Below the pieces are notes generated by a model. It was not told the DNA's origin and did not search any database. It saw only the letters and a list, made by a program, of their open reading frames with translations. Positions 26,633 to 35,601 of a DNA stretch of 64,000 nt are shown one piece after another. Origin of the DNA: Janthinobacterium sp. UMAB-56 (GTDB taxonomy: Bacteria; Pseudomonadota; Gammaproteobacteria; Burkholderiales; Burkholderiaceae_D); the NCBI RefSeq assembly GCF_900095265.1, contig NZ_LT607652.1:1-64000 (forward strand), written 5' to 3'. Within the stretch, counting starts at the first letter, position 1. Every line of letters starts with the position of its first letter. Made by a program: the position numbers and the translations under genes.

Positions 26633-28462
26633 ATGCAAATTCTCGGTATCTCCGCATACTATCACGATAGCGCCGCCGCCTTAATCCGTGATGGTATCGT
26701 TGTGGCAGCCGCACAGGAAGAACGTTTCACTCGAAAAAAGCAGGATTCAGATTTCCCTCGCACCGCAACTCGTTTCTGTCTTGAAGCAGCACAAGGCTCT
26801 GCGATCGATCACGTCGTCTTTTATGATAAACCCCTCCTCAAGTTCGAGCGCCTTCTAGAAACATATCTCAGCTTTGCCCCGAAGGGGTACGCCTCCTTCC
26901 GTGCCGGCTTACCGGTCTGGGCGAAGGAGAAACTGTTTCAGCGATCATTGCTCACAAAGGAACTGAACGCCCTTGCACCCGGCCGATTTACTTCTGATGA
27001 GTTGCTATTTTCAGAACATCATCTAAGCCATGCAGCCTCCGCCTTTTATCCCTCGCCCTTTGATGAGGCAGTGGTGCTGACCATGGACGGCGTGGGAGAA
27101 TGGGCGACCACATCGGTGGCAATCGGTCATGGCTCGGAACTGAAAATCATCCGCGATCTAGTCTTTCCCCATTCGCTTGGACTTCTGTATTCCGCATTTA
27201 CTACCTATTCAGGTTTCCGAGTAAATTCTGGTGAATACAAGCTAATGGGCCTCGCCCCCTACGGGAAACCACGATTTAGCAGAATCATTCGCGAACACCT
27301 AATTGATGTAAAGGAAGATGGCAGCTTCCGATTGAATCAGAAATACTTCAACTACTGCACCGGGTTGAGCATGACAAATTCCCGCTTCCATAAGCTATTC
27401 GGTCGTCCACCTCGATTACCGGAGAGCCCGCTCGAAGACTTTTATGCCGACATAGCAGCTTCGATCCAGGAAGTAACGGAAGACATCATTCTTCGCATGA
27501 CTAGGGCACTGGCACAAGAAACCGGCCAGAAGAATCTCTGTCTGGCTGGAGGAGTAGCGCTTAACTGCGTAGCCAATGGCAAGATCGCCGCTGATGGTGC
27601 ATTCGAGAATATTTGGATTCAACCCGCTGCCGGCGATGCTGGTGGAGCACTTGGTGCCGCACTTGCTGCCTACCATCTCCATGTCAAGGCGCCGCGCCAG
27701 GTGACTTTTCCAGATGCGATGAACGCTAGCGCACTGGGTCCAGAATTCTCACCCAGCCAGATCGACGCTGCGCTATCGGCAGTCGGGGCGCGTTTCACTA
27801 TTGTCCCGAATGAGGTATTATTTGATGAGACAGCTCAGGCGCTGGCAGCTGGCGAAGTGGTTGGCTGGTTTCAAGGACGAATGGAGTTTGGTCCTCGTGC
27901 CCTCGGCAATCGCTCTATCCTGGGGGATCCACGCAGATCCGATATGCAGAAGAAACTCAATCTCAAGATTAAATTCCGAGAGAGTTTTCGGCCCTTTGCT
28001 CCATCAGTTTTAGCAGAGGCAGCAACAGACTGGTTCGATATGAGCGCACCGGCCTCTCCATACATGCTGACCGTTTCTACGGTAGCGGAAAAACATCGAA
28101 AAATATCGGCGCAGCATGCAGCGGAACATCACGCATTAAAAGACCAACATCTGGTACGTTCCGTCATTCCTGCAGTGACGCACACAGATTTTTCTGCCCG
28201 TGTGCAGACTGTTCACGCCGAACAGAGCCCCCGTTATCACGCACTTCTAAAGGCATTCGAAAGACATACTGGCTGCCCTGTGTTAATCAATACCAGCTTT
28301 AATGTACGGAATGAACCGATTGTTTGCACACCGAAAGATGCATTCGACTGTTTTATGGCTACTGATATGGATCGCTTAGTTGTTGGGAACTTCGTGATGC
28401 GCAAAGTAGAACAGGATCACACGTTATCTACGAATTATGCCTCCCGTTTCGAAATGGATTAA
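26633..28462 (+). CDS. NodU/CmcH/SxtI-type carbamoyltransferase
   Basis: 609-residue O-carbamoyltransferase. The N-terminal Kae1/YrdC-like nucleotide-binding domain has GISAYYHDSAAALI, the metal-site histidines in SEHHLSHAASAFYPSPF and LTMDGVGEWATTS. The C-terminal domain includes GWFQGRMEFGPRALGNRSIL and TSFNVRNEPIVCTPKDA. These enzymes make carbamoyl-adenylate from carbamoyl phosphate and ATP and place the carbamoyl group on a hydroxyl of a sugar or natural product. It is flanked by sxtJ-like (11 bases) and SGNH (1 base) genes. The acceptor is unknown; a surface glycan is plausible given the MBOAT/SGNH genes nearby. Confidence 0.93.
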   Translation: MQILGISAYYHDSAAALIRDGIVVAAAQEERFTRKKQDSDFPRTATRFCLEAAQGSAIDHVVFYDKPLLKFERLLETYLSFAPKGYASFRAGLPVWAKEKLFQRSLLTKELNALAPGRFTSDELLFSEHHLSHAASAFYPSPFDEAVVLTMDGVGEWATTSVAIGHGSELKIIRDLVFPHSLGLLYSAFTTYSGFRVNSGEYKLMGLAPYGKPRFSRIIREHLIDVKEDGSFRLNQKYFNYCTGLSMTNSRFHKLFGRPPRLPESPLEDFYADIAASIQEVTEDIILRMTRALAQETGQKNLCLAGGVALNCVANGKIAADGAFENIWIQPAAGDAGGALGAALAAYHLHVKAPRQVTFPDAMNASALGPEFSPSQIDAALSAVGARFTIVPNEVLFDETAQALAAGEVVGWFQGRMEFGPRALGNRSILGDPRRSDMQKKLNLKIKFRESFRPFAPSVLAEAATDWFDMSAPASPYMLTVSTVAEKHRKISAQHAAEHHALKDQHLVRSVIPAVTHTDFSARVQTVHAEQSPRYHALLKAFERHTGCPVLINTSFNVRNEPIVCTPKDAFDCFMATDMDRLVVGNFVMRKVEQDHTLSTNYASRFEMD

Positions 28463-28463
28463 C

Positions 28464-29582
28464 ATGAGTGAGAAATCAAATTCCTCGCAATTCCAGTCAA
28501 AACTCCGTCCATATCTAATTAGATTATTTCAGGTTTTCATCGTTATCTGTTTAGTCGATGGGCTTTTCGATATAATTTATCCAGTAGCGACAGTCGCCCA
28601 AAAAAAAATTGGCAGCGTAATTTCCGAGATTAAAAATTCTGGGCCGATGGAACTCAATGAATCCCAGGAAGTTATAATTCCGGCCTCAGGCTTTCCCTTT
28701 CGGAATGAACCAGGAATTCGGAACATTGTTTCCGAATATCATTCAAAAAGTATTAATGTAACTGCAGATGGTCTGCGCTACAACGGTCAGGCACCTCCAG
28801 AGAAGGTGAATTACGTTGGCTTCCTGCTCGGCTCATCAACTGCATTCGGATACGGTGTCGCCGATAATCAGACTATTGCCGCACATCTAGAGCGAGCATT
28901 GAATCATACTCAAATTTATAATTATGCAGGTTTAGCCCAACCCGTCCCTGATAATATATTGCGCTGGTACGATTTGCAGAAGAGAAACGGAAAACCAGAT
29001 TTTTTCATTCTCGCTGGCGTAAACTACCAGTTATACAATGATTGCCAGCCAATTCCGAGGACGTACATACCGGCAAGTCTGCAGTCAAACATTTTTTTAT
29101 ATCTAACTGACAAGCTTATCGGCAAGCTCTCAAACGAGAAAATTATGCCTTGTGCCTCCAGTGAAAGTTTGGAACTAGCCGTCCGAAACTCCATACTTTC
29201 TATAGAAAATGCGGTTACATTCGCTCGTAAAAATGGGGTCCCTTTTTATATAATTAATCTTCCAAGTCCTTATGACGCCAATGTCAATGTCGACAATATT
29301 TTAAATGCTGCCAATACAGCAGATTATATATCAATGCGAAAAGTATTTAGTCACTACCATGAAGAGTTGACCAAGCTCGATATTCCGGAGTTTATCGATC
29401 TATCCCGTGCACTACCAGCTGATAAAACTTACTTTCTAGATATGGGAGGACATCTCTCAAAGGAAGGAAACAGGCTTATTTCAGAGAAAATTTTTGACCA
29501 CATCTGGGGCAACAAAAGCCAAGTGGCGACACGCTTCCCCCAGCACACCCAATCCACCGGATATATCGGCTTAACACTTTAG
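28464..29582 (+). CDS. Membrane-anchored SGNH-like protein
   Basis: 372 residues beginning MSEKSNSSQFQSKLRP one base after the carbamoyltransferase stop. A single N-terminal membrane segment (LIRLFQVFIVICLVDGLFDIIY) precedes a periplasmic domain with an SGNH block I variant, FLLGSSTAFGYGVADNQTIA, where Ser of GSS-T would be the nucleophile. A C-terminal GGHLSKEGNRLISEKI resembles the D-x-x-H block V. Base composition is markedly AT-richer than the neighbouring core genes, a sign of transfer. It probably acts with the carbamoyltransferase or MBOAT genes on an exported glycan. Some GSST proteins are catalytically altered, so hydrolase activity is not assured. Confidence 0.75.
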   Translation: MSEKSNSSQFQSKLRPYLIRLFQVFIVICLVDGLFDIIYPVATVAQKKIGSVISEIKNSGPMELNESQEVIIPASGFPFRNEPGIRNIVSEYHSKSINVTADGLRYNGQAPPEKVNYVGFLLGSSTAFGYGVADNQTIAAHLERALNHTQIYNYAGLAQPVPDNILRWYDLQKRNGKPDFFILAGVNYQLYNDCQPIPRTYIPASLQSNIFLYLTDKLIGKLSNEKIMPCASSESLELAVRNSILSIENAVTFARKNGVPFYIINLPSPYDANVNVDNILNAANTADYISMRKVFSHYHEELTKLDIPEFIDLSRALPADKTYFLDMGGHLSKEGNRLISEKIFDHIWGNKSQVATRFPQHTQSTGYIGLTL

Positions 29583-29641
29583 TATTGTTTTGGCGTCATC
29601 GGTTTATGCGTTTTTGGCTGAATTTTCCTTGTCTTGGATAG

Positions 29642-31105
29642 TCACATAAGTATCACGTCGTACTGCTCCTGGTGATAGGCGTTCTCCACCTGCAACGAGA
29701 TTTTTTTGCCGATGAAGTCACCGAGCATGGCCAGGTGCTGCGACTCTTCCTCTAAAAACAGATCGACCACTTCCTGCGAGGCCAGGATGCGGAATTCGCG
29801 CGGGTTGAATTGCTTGGCTTCGCGCAGCAGTTCGCGCAGGATTTCATAGCAGATCGTGCGCGAGGTCTTGACTTGTCCCTTGCCGGCGCAGGCGGGGCAT
29901 GGTTCGCACAGGATGTGGGCCAGCGATTCGCGCGTGCGCTTGCGCGTCATTTCCACCAGGCCCAGCGGCGAGAAATTGCTCACTGAAACCTTGGTGCGGT
30001 CGCGCGACAGGGTGCGTTTCAGTTCGGCCAGCACGGCGTTGCGGTGCTCGGCATTGTCCATGTCGATGAAGTCGAGGATGATGATGCCGCCCAGGTTGCG
30101 CAGGCGCAGCTGGCGCGCGATGGCGTGCGCCGCTTCCAGGTTGGTCTTGAAAATCGTGTCGGCGAAATTGCGCCCGCCGACAAAGCCACCGGTGTTGACG
30201 TCGATGGTGGTCATTGCCTCGGTCTGGTCGACGATCAGGTAGCCGCCCGATTTCAGGTCGACCCTGCGGCCCAGCGCGCGCAAGATTTCTTCTTCTACGC
30301 CATATAAATCGAACAGTGGGCGCTCGCCCGTGTAGTGCTGCAGGCGTGTCAGTTCGCTGGGCGTGTAGATTTCCGCGAATTCGCGCAATTTCACATAGTT
30401 TTCGCGCGAGTCGACCTGAATGGTGGCCGTTTCATCGCCGACGAAGTCGCGCAGCACGCGCTGCGCCAGGCTCAAGTCCTGATGCAGCAGGCTGGTGGCG
30501 GGACGCGTGCGCGCGCCGTGGGTGATCGTGCTCCAGGTCTTGCGCAGGTAGTCGACGTCCGCCTTCAGATCCGCGTCGGATGCGTCTTCAGCCATGGTGC
30601 GCACGATATAACCACCCTTTTCATCGGGGGGCAGCAGGCTTTGCAGGCGCACGCGCAGCTGTTCGCGCTCCGCTTCCTTTTCGATTTTCTGCGAAATGCC
30701 GATGTGCTTGTCTTGCGGCAGGTACACCAGCATGCGCCCGGCGATGGAAATCTGCGTCGACAGGCGGGCCCCCTTGGTGCCGATAGGGTCCTTGATCACC
30801 TGCACCGTCAGCACCTGGCCATCGAAGAGGATTTTTTCGATGGGAGCGGGCGTGGTGTTCTGGCCGTCGTGGCCGCGCGCTTCCCAGATGTCGGCCACGT
30901 GCAAGAAGGCGGCGCGCTCCAGGCCGATGTCGATGAAGGCCGACTGCATGCCCGGCAACACCCGTACCACTTTGCCGGAATACACATTGCCAGCCAGGCC
31001 GCGCGTGAGCGTGCGCTCGATGTGCAATTCCTGCACGGCGCCCTGCAGGATGAGGGCGACGCGCGTTTCTTGCGGCGTGATATTGATCAGGATGTCTTCG
31101 TTCAT
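29642..31105 (-). CDS. rng: Ribonuclease G
   Basis: 487-residue RNase E/G-family endonuclease that matures 16S rRNA 5' ends and degrades some mRNAs. The S1 domain lies near residues 35-125 (AGNVYSGKVVRVLPGMQSAFIDIG). The catalytic region has TIDVNTGGFVGGRN and IIILDFIDMDN with the metal-binding Asp residues, and the zinc-link cysteines are in CEPCPACAGKG. The length is RNase G-like, lacking the long C-terminal scaffold of RNase E. It starts the core run with maf, rlmH, rsfS, nadD and hemF, in reverse order of transcription. Confidence 0.96.
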   Translation of the reverse strand: MNEDILINITPQETRVALILQGAVQELHIERTLTRGLAGNVYSGKVVRVLPGMQSAFIDIGLERAAFLHVADIWEARGHDGQNTTPAPIEKILFDGQVLTVQVIKDPIGTKGARLSTQISIAGRMLVYLPQDKHIGISQKIEKEAEREQLRVRLQSLLPPDEKGGYIVRTMAEDASDADLKADVDYLRKTWSTITHGARTRPATSLLHQDLSLAQRVLRDFVGDETATIQVDSRENYVKLREFAEIYTPSELTRLQHYTGERPLFDLYGVEEEILRALGRRVDLKSGGYLIVDQTEAMTTIDVNTGGFVGGRNFADTIFKTNLEAAHAIARQLRLRNLGGIIILDFIDMDNAEHRNAVLAELKRTLSRDRTKVSVSNFSPLGLVEMTRKRTRESLAHILCEPCPACAGKGQVKTSRTICYEILRELLREAKQFNPREFRILASQEVVDLFLEEESQHLAMLGDFIGKKISLQVENAYHQEQYDVILM

Positions 31106-31148
31106 GGAGGCGCGGGAGTGGAGGCAACGAATGACATCATACCCGGGA

Positions 31149-31769
31149 TCAGGGCAGGGGAAAACCTGCTAGCCTCAGCAACTGTGCAGTTTCGTACAGA
31201 GGCAGGCCCATGATGCCGGAATGGCTGCCTTCGATATGCTCGACGAACAGCGCGGCGCTACCCTGGATGCCGTAGCCGCCGGCCTTGTCGTAGGGCTCGG
31301 GCGTGGCACAGTAGGCGGCGATGGAGGCGGGCGAGAGCACGCCGAAGCGCACTTGCGACACTTGTGTGCGCTGTTCCGCGAAGTTCTTGTAGTGCACGGC
31401 AATCGAGGTGAGCACCTCGTGCGTGCGGCCCGACAGTTGCTGCAGCATTGCCACGGCTTCAGCCCGGTCGGCCGGTTTGCCGAGGATGACGCCGTCGATG
31501 GTGACGGTGGTATCGGCCGCCAGCACGGGACGCGGGGTCAGGTGGCGGCGACGCACCAGATCCCAGGCGAAGGCGGCTTTTTCATTCGATACGCGGGCGA
31601 CATAGTCGAGCGCCGACTCGCCGGCGAGTACTTCCTCGGTGACGTCGGCGCCACGCGGGCCGTCGCTGCGCAGCAGCAGCAATTCGAAATCGATGCCGAT
31701 CTGGCGCAGCAGTTCGCGCCGGCGCGGACTTTTGGAAGCAAGGTAGATCTTGTGATCAGCCGTTTTCAT
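31149..31769 (-). CDS. Maf-family nucleoside triphosphate pyrophosphatase
   Basis: 206-residue house-cleaning pyrophosphatase, probably of the dTTP/UTP (YhdE) group, which hydrolyses non-canonical or excess nucleotides. The N-terminal signature is IYLASKSPRRRELLRQIGIDF. It is followed by SNEKAAFAW, VLAADTTVTIDGVILGKP with the catalytic Asp, and the C-terminal PYDKAGGYGIQGSAALFVEHIEGSHSGIMGLPL. It is transcribed toward rng, 43 bases away, and lies 7 bases after rlmH, so it is part of this housekeeping operon. Confidence 0.95.
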   Translation of the reverse strand: MKTADHKIYLASKSPRRRELLRQIGIDFELLLLRSDGPRGADVTEEVLAGESALDYVARVSNEKAAFAWDLVRRRHLTPRPVLAADTTVTIDGVILGKPADRAEAVAMLQQLSGRTHEVLTSIAVHYKNFAEQRTQVSQVRFGVLSPASIAAYCATPEPYDKAGGYGIQGSAALFVEHIEGSHSGIMGLPLYETAQLLRLAGFPLP

Positions 31770-31776
31770 GTGGAGT

Positions 31777-32247
31777 TCAGACGCGGTGATAAGGGTGGTT
31801 TTGCGTGATCGACCAGGCGCGATAGAGCTGCTCGGCGAGGATCACGCGCACCACGCCGTGCGGCAGGGTCATGCTGGAAATGCGCAGCATGCCTTCGGCA
31901 CGTGCCTTGAGTTGCGGATCGAGGCCGTCGGCGCCGCCGATCAGGAAAGCGGTGTCGCGGCCATCCTGCTGCCACGCCATCAATTGCTGCGACAGGCCGA
32001 CGCTGGTCAGGTCCTTGCCGCGTTCGTCGAGGGCGATGATGCGCACGCCCTTGGGCAGGACGGCTTCGATGCGTTCGCGTTCCAGCGCCATCGCCGTCGC
32101 GGCGGTCTTGCTGCCGGAACGCTCCACCGGCTTGATTTCTTTCAGCACGATGCGCAATTCCGGCGGCATGCGCTTCGCGTATTCCGCGAAGCCCGTCTCG
32201 ATCCAGGCCGGCATTTTATGGCCGACCGCAGCGATGATGAGCTGCAT
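31777..32247 (-). CDS. rlmH: 23S rRNA (pseudouridine1915-N3)-methyltransferase
   Basis: 156 residues, the exact size of RlmH, a SPOUT-class methyltransferase acting on helix 69 of 23S rRNA in the assembled 70S ribosome. The start [20 protein letters not shown], the central [19 protein letters not shown] and the knot region [20 protein letters not shown] and [18 protein letters not shown] are all typical. The gene follows rsfS by 6 bases, the common pairing in bacteria. Confidence 0.97.
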   Translation of the reverse strand: MQLIIAAVGHKMPAWIETGFAEYAKRMPPELRIVLKEIKPVERSGSKTAATAMALERERIEAVLPKGVRIIALDERGKDLTSVGLSQQLMAWQQDGRDTAFLIGGADGLDPQLKARAEGMLRISSMTLPHGVVRVILAEQLYRAWSITQNHPYHRV

Positions 32248-32253
32248 CGAGGC

Positions 32254-32943
32254 TTACGCTTCGACTTTTTTGATACGCTTGATCACGGTTTTTTCCGGTG
32301 CAGCATCGGCTGCCGGCTTGGCCGCGCGTGGGGCGCGTACTTTTTTCTCTGGCAGCGCTTTCAAGGCTTTGACGGCAGCCGCTTCGGTCTTGGTTGGCGC
32401 GACTTTCACGGTCTTGCCGACGGCTTTGGAAGCGGTGGCTTTTTTCGCCGGGGCTTTCTTGGCGGCGGTGCTGGCCGTGGCTTTCTTGGCCGGCGTCTTT
32501 TTCTCGATCACGGGCGTCGCTTCCACATTGGCCTTGCTCGCTGCCAGATGGCCGCTGACCTTCTTCGGCTCGTCGCCGGCGGCTTTTTTCGGCGCGCGCT
32601 TGGCGGCACCCAGCTTGACCGGGGTGTCGCCCCAGATTTCTTCCAGGCGGTAGTAGGCGCGGATAGGTGCTTGCATGATGTGGACGATCATGTCGCCCAG
32701 ATCGACCAGCACCCATTCACCGGTGTCCTCGCCTTCCATGCCGATGATGTCGCCGCCGGCGTCCTTGACCTTGTTGCGCACCGAGGCAGCCAGCGCCTTG
32801 GTTTGACGGTTCGAGGTGCCGGAAACGATCGCGATGCGGTCGAACAGGCTGGTCAGGTGACTCGTTTCGAAGACAGCGATGTCTTGGCCTTTGACGTCTT
32901 CAAGGGCGTCAACGACGAGGGTTTGCAGTTTTTTGATGTCCAT
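32254..32943 (-). CDS. rsfS: Ribosomal silencing factor RsfS with long basic tail
   Basis: 229 residues. The first 110 form a complete RsfS domain (KLQTLVVDALEDVKGQDIAV, DRIAIVSGTSNRQTKALA, GEWVLVDLGDMIVHIMQAP, YYRLEEIWGDTPV). RsfS binds ribosomal protein uL14 and blocks subunit joining during starvation. The remaining 120 residues are a low-complexity Ala/Lys/Pro tail with KKAPAKKATA-type repeats, like histone H1 or AlgP tails. RsfS is usually 105-130 residues. The tail could bind rRNA or DNA. Its stop is 6 bases before rlmH, and its ATG directly follows the nadD stop. Confidence 0.95.
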   Translation of the reverse strand: MDIKKLQTLVVDALEDVKGQDIAVFETSHLTSLFDRIAIVSGTSNRQTKALAASVRNKVKDAGGDIIGMEGEDTGEWVLVDLGDMIVHIMQAPIRAYYRLEEIWGDTPVKLGAAKRAPKKAAGDEPKKVSGHLAASKANVEATPVIEKKTPAKKATASTAAKKAPAKKATASKAVGKTVKVAPTKTEAAAVKALKALPEKKVRAPRAAKPAADAAPEKTVIKRIKKVEA

Positions 32944-33639
32944 TTAGCTTTTGTATAAATTATGTTGTTCAATATAGTCTAGCACTAGCGGGGAAACAAG
33001 CGAGTTTGCCCGATTCCCCCGTTGTAATGCCGCACGTATTTCGGTGGCGGAGATATCCACCGCGAAGTCCTGTGCCAGATAAGTCAGACCGTGCGGCGTG
33101 TTGCGGATGCTTTCCAGTGCCCCCAGGCGGCGCGAAAATTCTTCGGCGACCATTTGCGGCACTGCGGTGTCATTCAGCGCGAAGCCGGGGCGGGCCGCGA
33201 CGCAGATATGCGCGTATTCAAATAATTGCTGCCATTCGCGCCAGGTCGCGAGCCGCTGCAGCTGGTCGGCACCCATCAGAAAAACGATGGAGGCGCGCGC
33301 TCCCAACTCGGCGCGTACCTGGCGCAAGGTATCGATGGTATAGCTGGCCTGGCCATGTTCACTGCGCGCAATTTCCTGGCGGTCGATCACGACCGGCAGT
33401 GGCAGGCCGGAAAACGCCAGGCTGGCCATTTCGGCGCGCTGCTGGCCGGTGGCGCCCAGCTGACTCTTTTGCCATGGCGCGCCGGCCGGAATTACGCGCA
33501 GTTCATCGGCGTGCAGCAGGCTGGAAAAATGCGTCCCCAGCGCGACATGGCCCATATGCACCGGATCGTAGCTGCCACCGAGTAGCGCTACGCATGGGGT
33601 ACTGCCCGCTGCGCCAGCCGCCGTGCCAGGTGCCGTCAC
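32944..33639 (-). CDS. nadD: Nicotinate-nucleotide adenylyltransferase
   Basis: 231-residue enzyme of NAD synthesis that joins ATP and nicotinate mononucleotide. The nucleotide-binding signature is [19 protein letters not shown]. Further motifs are [20 protein letters not shown] and the C-terminal [15 protein letters not shown]. About 15 extra N-terminal residues rich in Ala/Gly precede the fold. The start overlaps the hemF stop by 4 bases, and the stop touches the rsfS start codon, so the three genes are translationally linked. Confidence 0.96.
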   Translation of the reverse strand: MTAPGTAAGAAGSTPCVALLGGSYDPVHMGHVALGTHFSSLLHADELRVIPAGAPWQKSQLGATGQQRAEMASLAFSGLPLPVVIDRQEIARSEHGQASYTIDTLRQVRAELGARASIVFLMGADQLQRLATWREWQQLFEYAHICVAARPGFALNDTAVPQMVAEEFSRRLGALESIRNTPHGLTYLAQDFAVDISATEIRAALQRGNRANSLVSPLVLDYIEQHNLYKS

Positions 33640-34550
33640 GCCTGCAGCCAGTCGCGATGCACGAGGAAGTCAGTATACAACGCCGCTTCGGGACTGCCCG
33701 CTTCCGGGTGCCAGTCGTAGCGCCACTTGACCACGGGCGGCATCGACATCAGGATCGCTTCGGTGCGGCCGCCCGACTGCAGGCCGAACAGGGTGCCACG
33801 GTCGAAGACCAGGTTGAACTCGACATAACGTCCGCGCCGGTAGCACTGGAAATCGCGTTCGCGTTCGCCGTAGGGCGTATCCTTGCGCCGCGCCAGGATC
33901 GGCACATAGGCGTGTATGAAGGCGTCGCCGGCGCTGCGCAACATCGCAAAGCTGTCGTCAAAGCCCAGGGCATTGAAATCGTCGAAGAAAATCCCGCCCG
34001 CGCCGCGCGCTTCGCGCCGGTGCTTGAGGTAGAAATAATCATCGCACCACTGCTTGAATTGCGGATGCAGTTCGTCGCCAAACGGCGCCAGCGCATCATG
34101 GCACACCTGATGAAAGTGCTTCACGTCGCCCGCGTCGCCATAATATGGCGTCAGGTCCATGCCGCCGCCAAACCACCATACGGCTTCGCCACCGGCATTG
34201 ACGGTGCTGAAAAAACGCACGTTCATGTGCACCGTGGGCGCATACGGATTACGCGGATGCAGCACCAGCGACACGCCCATCGCTTCCCATGCCTTGCCGC
34301 CGAGCTCAGGGCGCGCGGCCGCTGCAGAAGGCGGCAATGCGGCGCCGGTGACGTGCGAAAAATTCACGCCGCCCCGCTCGAATACATTGCCTTCCTCGAT
34401 CAGCCGCGAAATGCCGCCGCCGCCTTCGGGGCGCTGCCAGCTATCGGTCAGGAAGGGCTTGCCGTCCTGTGCTTCGAGCGCCTGCACGATACGGCTTTGC
34501 AAATCGAGCAAATAGGCCTTGACGGCCGAAGGAGAGGGAGTTGACGACAT
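33636..34550 (-). CDS. hemF: Oxygen-dependent coproporphyrinogen III oxidase
   Basis: 304 residues, the usual HemF length. It catalyses aerobic decarboxylation of two propionates of coproporphyrinogen III to vinyl groups in haem synthesis. Characteristic stretches are [24 protein letters not shown] near the N-terminus, [29 protein letters not shown], and the C-terminal [32 protein letters not shown]. The ATG at 34550 is followed directly by a Ser/Pro-rich leader. It is the promoter-proximal gene of the hemF-nadD-rsfS-rlmH-maf-rng run. Confidence 0.97.
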   Translation of the reverse strand: MSSTPSPSAVKAYLLDLQSRIVQALEAQDGKPFLTDSWQRPEGGGGISRLIEEGNVFERGGVNFSHVTGAALPPSAAAARPELGGKAWEAMGVSLVLHPRNPYAPTVHMNVRFFSTVNAGGEAVWWFGGGMDLTPYYGDAGDVKHFHQVCHDALAPFGDELHPQFKQWCDDYFYLKHRREARGAGGIFFDDFNALGFDDSFAMLRSAGDAFIHAYVPILARRKDTPYGERERDFQCYRRGRYVEFNLVFDRGTLFGLQSGGRTEAILMSMPPVVKWRYDWHPEAGSPEAALYTDFLVHRDWLQA

Positions 34551-34666
34551 CGCGTGGGCCGACGAGGCCGAAATAAAAAAGTAAGGACGGATTGTACCCT
34601 GTTACGCGTTTTTGTGATAGGGCGGCGCTTGCGCTGTGCGCTTCTGCCGTGCGTTTGTGCTGTGAT

Positions 34667-35461
34667 TCAGCGCACCGGTGGCGTGGCGGCGTCCTGCACC
34701 ACCGTGATGGACAGGTCCGCGCCGGCGCCGGGCAAGCGCGCACTCTCCACGGCGTGCGCGGCGCGCTGTTGCAAGTCGGGCCGTTCGACGCCCTGCTCAG
34801 CGACGGGGACTGCGGCGGCAGAGGGCGCCGGCCTGGAGACGATGGCGCGGCCGGCAAAGGCCATTAGCAACAGTAGCAGGGCTGCCATCACCCACGTTCC
34901 CGGGCGCGCGTAGATGGGGCCCTCCTGGCGGGCCTGGCGCGCGGCGGCGTCGACGATGATGCGGCCCAGCTCCGAGCCATGCTGGCGCGTGCGCAGTACC
35001 TCGAATTGCTGCGCCGTCACGGTGCCTTGCCGCAGCATCTCGCGCAGGGCGGCAATCGGCGAGGCGAGCAGGCGATCCGCAGGCAAGCTGGCGTGGGCGG
35101 CGTCGCGCTGCCACTGGTTGATCAGGTCTTCGTCGTACAGGGTGTCGATGGCCTGGCGGTTGAGCAGATTGAGCGCGTCGGCGGCCAGTCGCTGGCGTTC
35201 GAGCAGGTCCGCGCCGCCATGCTGCCGCGACAGGTCCTGTACGCGCCGCAGGAAGCCGTCCTGTGGCAGCAGGTCGGTGCGCAGCAGCCATGCCAGGGTG
35301 TCGGCCAGACCTGCGCCGGCGGCAAGTCGTGGCATGTCGATGTCGTCTTCCTCGTCGAGGGCGAGGATTTCCAGTTCGGCCATCGCCTCGTCGAACTCTA
35401 TGGCGGTGATCAGGCCAAGTTGGCGCAGTTCGCCGAGGGCAGGAGGAATGTGGCTGGTCAT
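34667..35461 (-). CDS. Unknown protein with one membrane segment
   Basis: 264 residues. The first 190 are helical and soluble, with an acidic stretch (ILALDEEDDIDMP) and no cysteine-rich or enzymatic motif. One hydrophobic helix follows at about residues 191-206 (WVMAALLLLLMAFAGRAIV). A short Pro/Ala-rich tail with a possible beta part (ADLSITVVQDAATPPV) ends the chain. The topology would leave the large N-terminal part in the cytoplasm. I recognise no family. It lies between hemF and purD on the same strand and is separated from purD by a hairpin terminator, so it probably has its own promoter. Confidence 0.75.
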   Translation of the reverse strand: MTSHIPPALGELRQLGLITAIEFDEAMAELEILALDEEDDIDMPRLAAGAGLADTLAWLLRTDLLPQDGFLRRVQDLSRQHGGADLLERQRLAADALNLLNRQAIDTLYDEDLINQWQRDAAHASLPADRLLASPIAALREMLRQGTVTAQQFEVLRTRQHGSELGRIIVDAAARQARQEGPIYARPGTWVMAALLLLLMAFAGRAIVSRPAPSAAAVPVAEQGVERPDLQQRAAHAVESARLPGAGADLSITVVQDAATPPVR

Positions 35462-35526
35462 GGGCTGGAACTGTGTCTGAAAGGCAAAATTTTAGCGCAT
35501 GGCCTATTTTTCCGGCGCGCCGATGA

Positions 35527-35562
35527 AAACAGGGCCGGGCAGATCATCTCTGCGCCGGCCCT
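35527..35562 (-). terminator. Terminator hairpin after purD
   Basis: GC-rich 13-bp stem with one bulged base (35531-35543 with 35549-35562) and a 5-base loop. Read on the minus strand it is followed by TGTTTTC. It lies 40 bases beyond the purD stop. The T tract is short, so termination may be partial. Confidence 0.65.
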
Positions 35563-35601
35563 TCCATTTTGCCATCAATGGGCGTGCTTAGTGCCTGGTG
35601 C

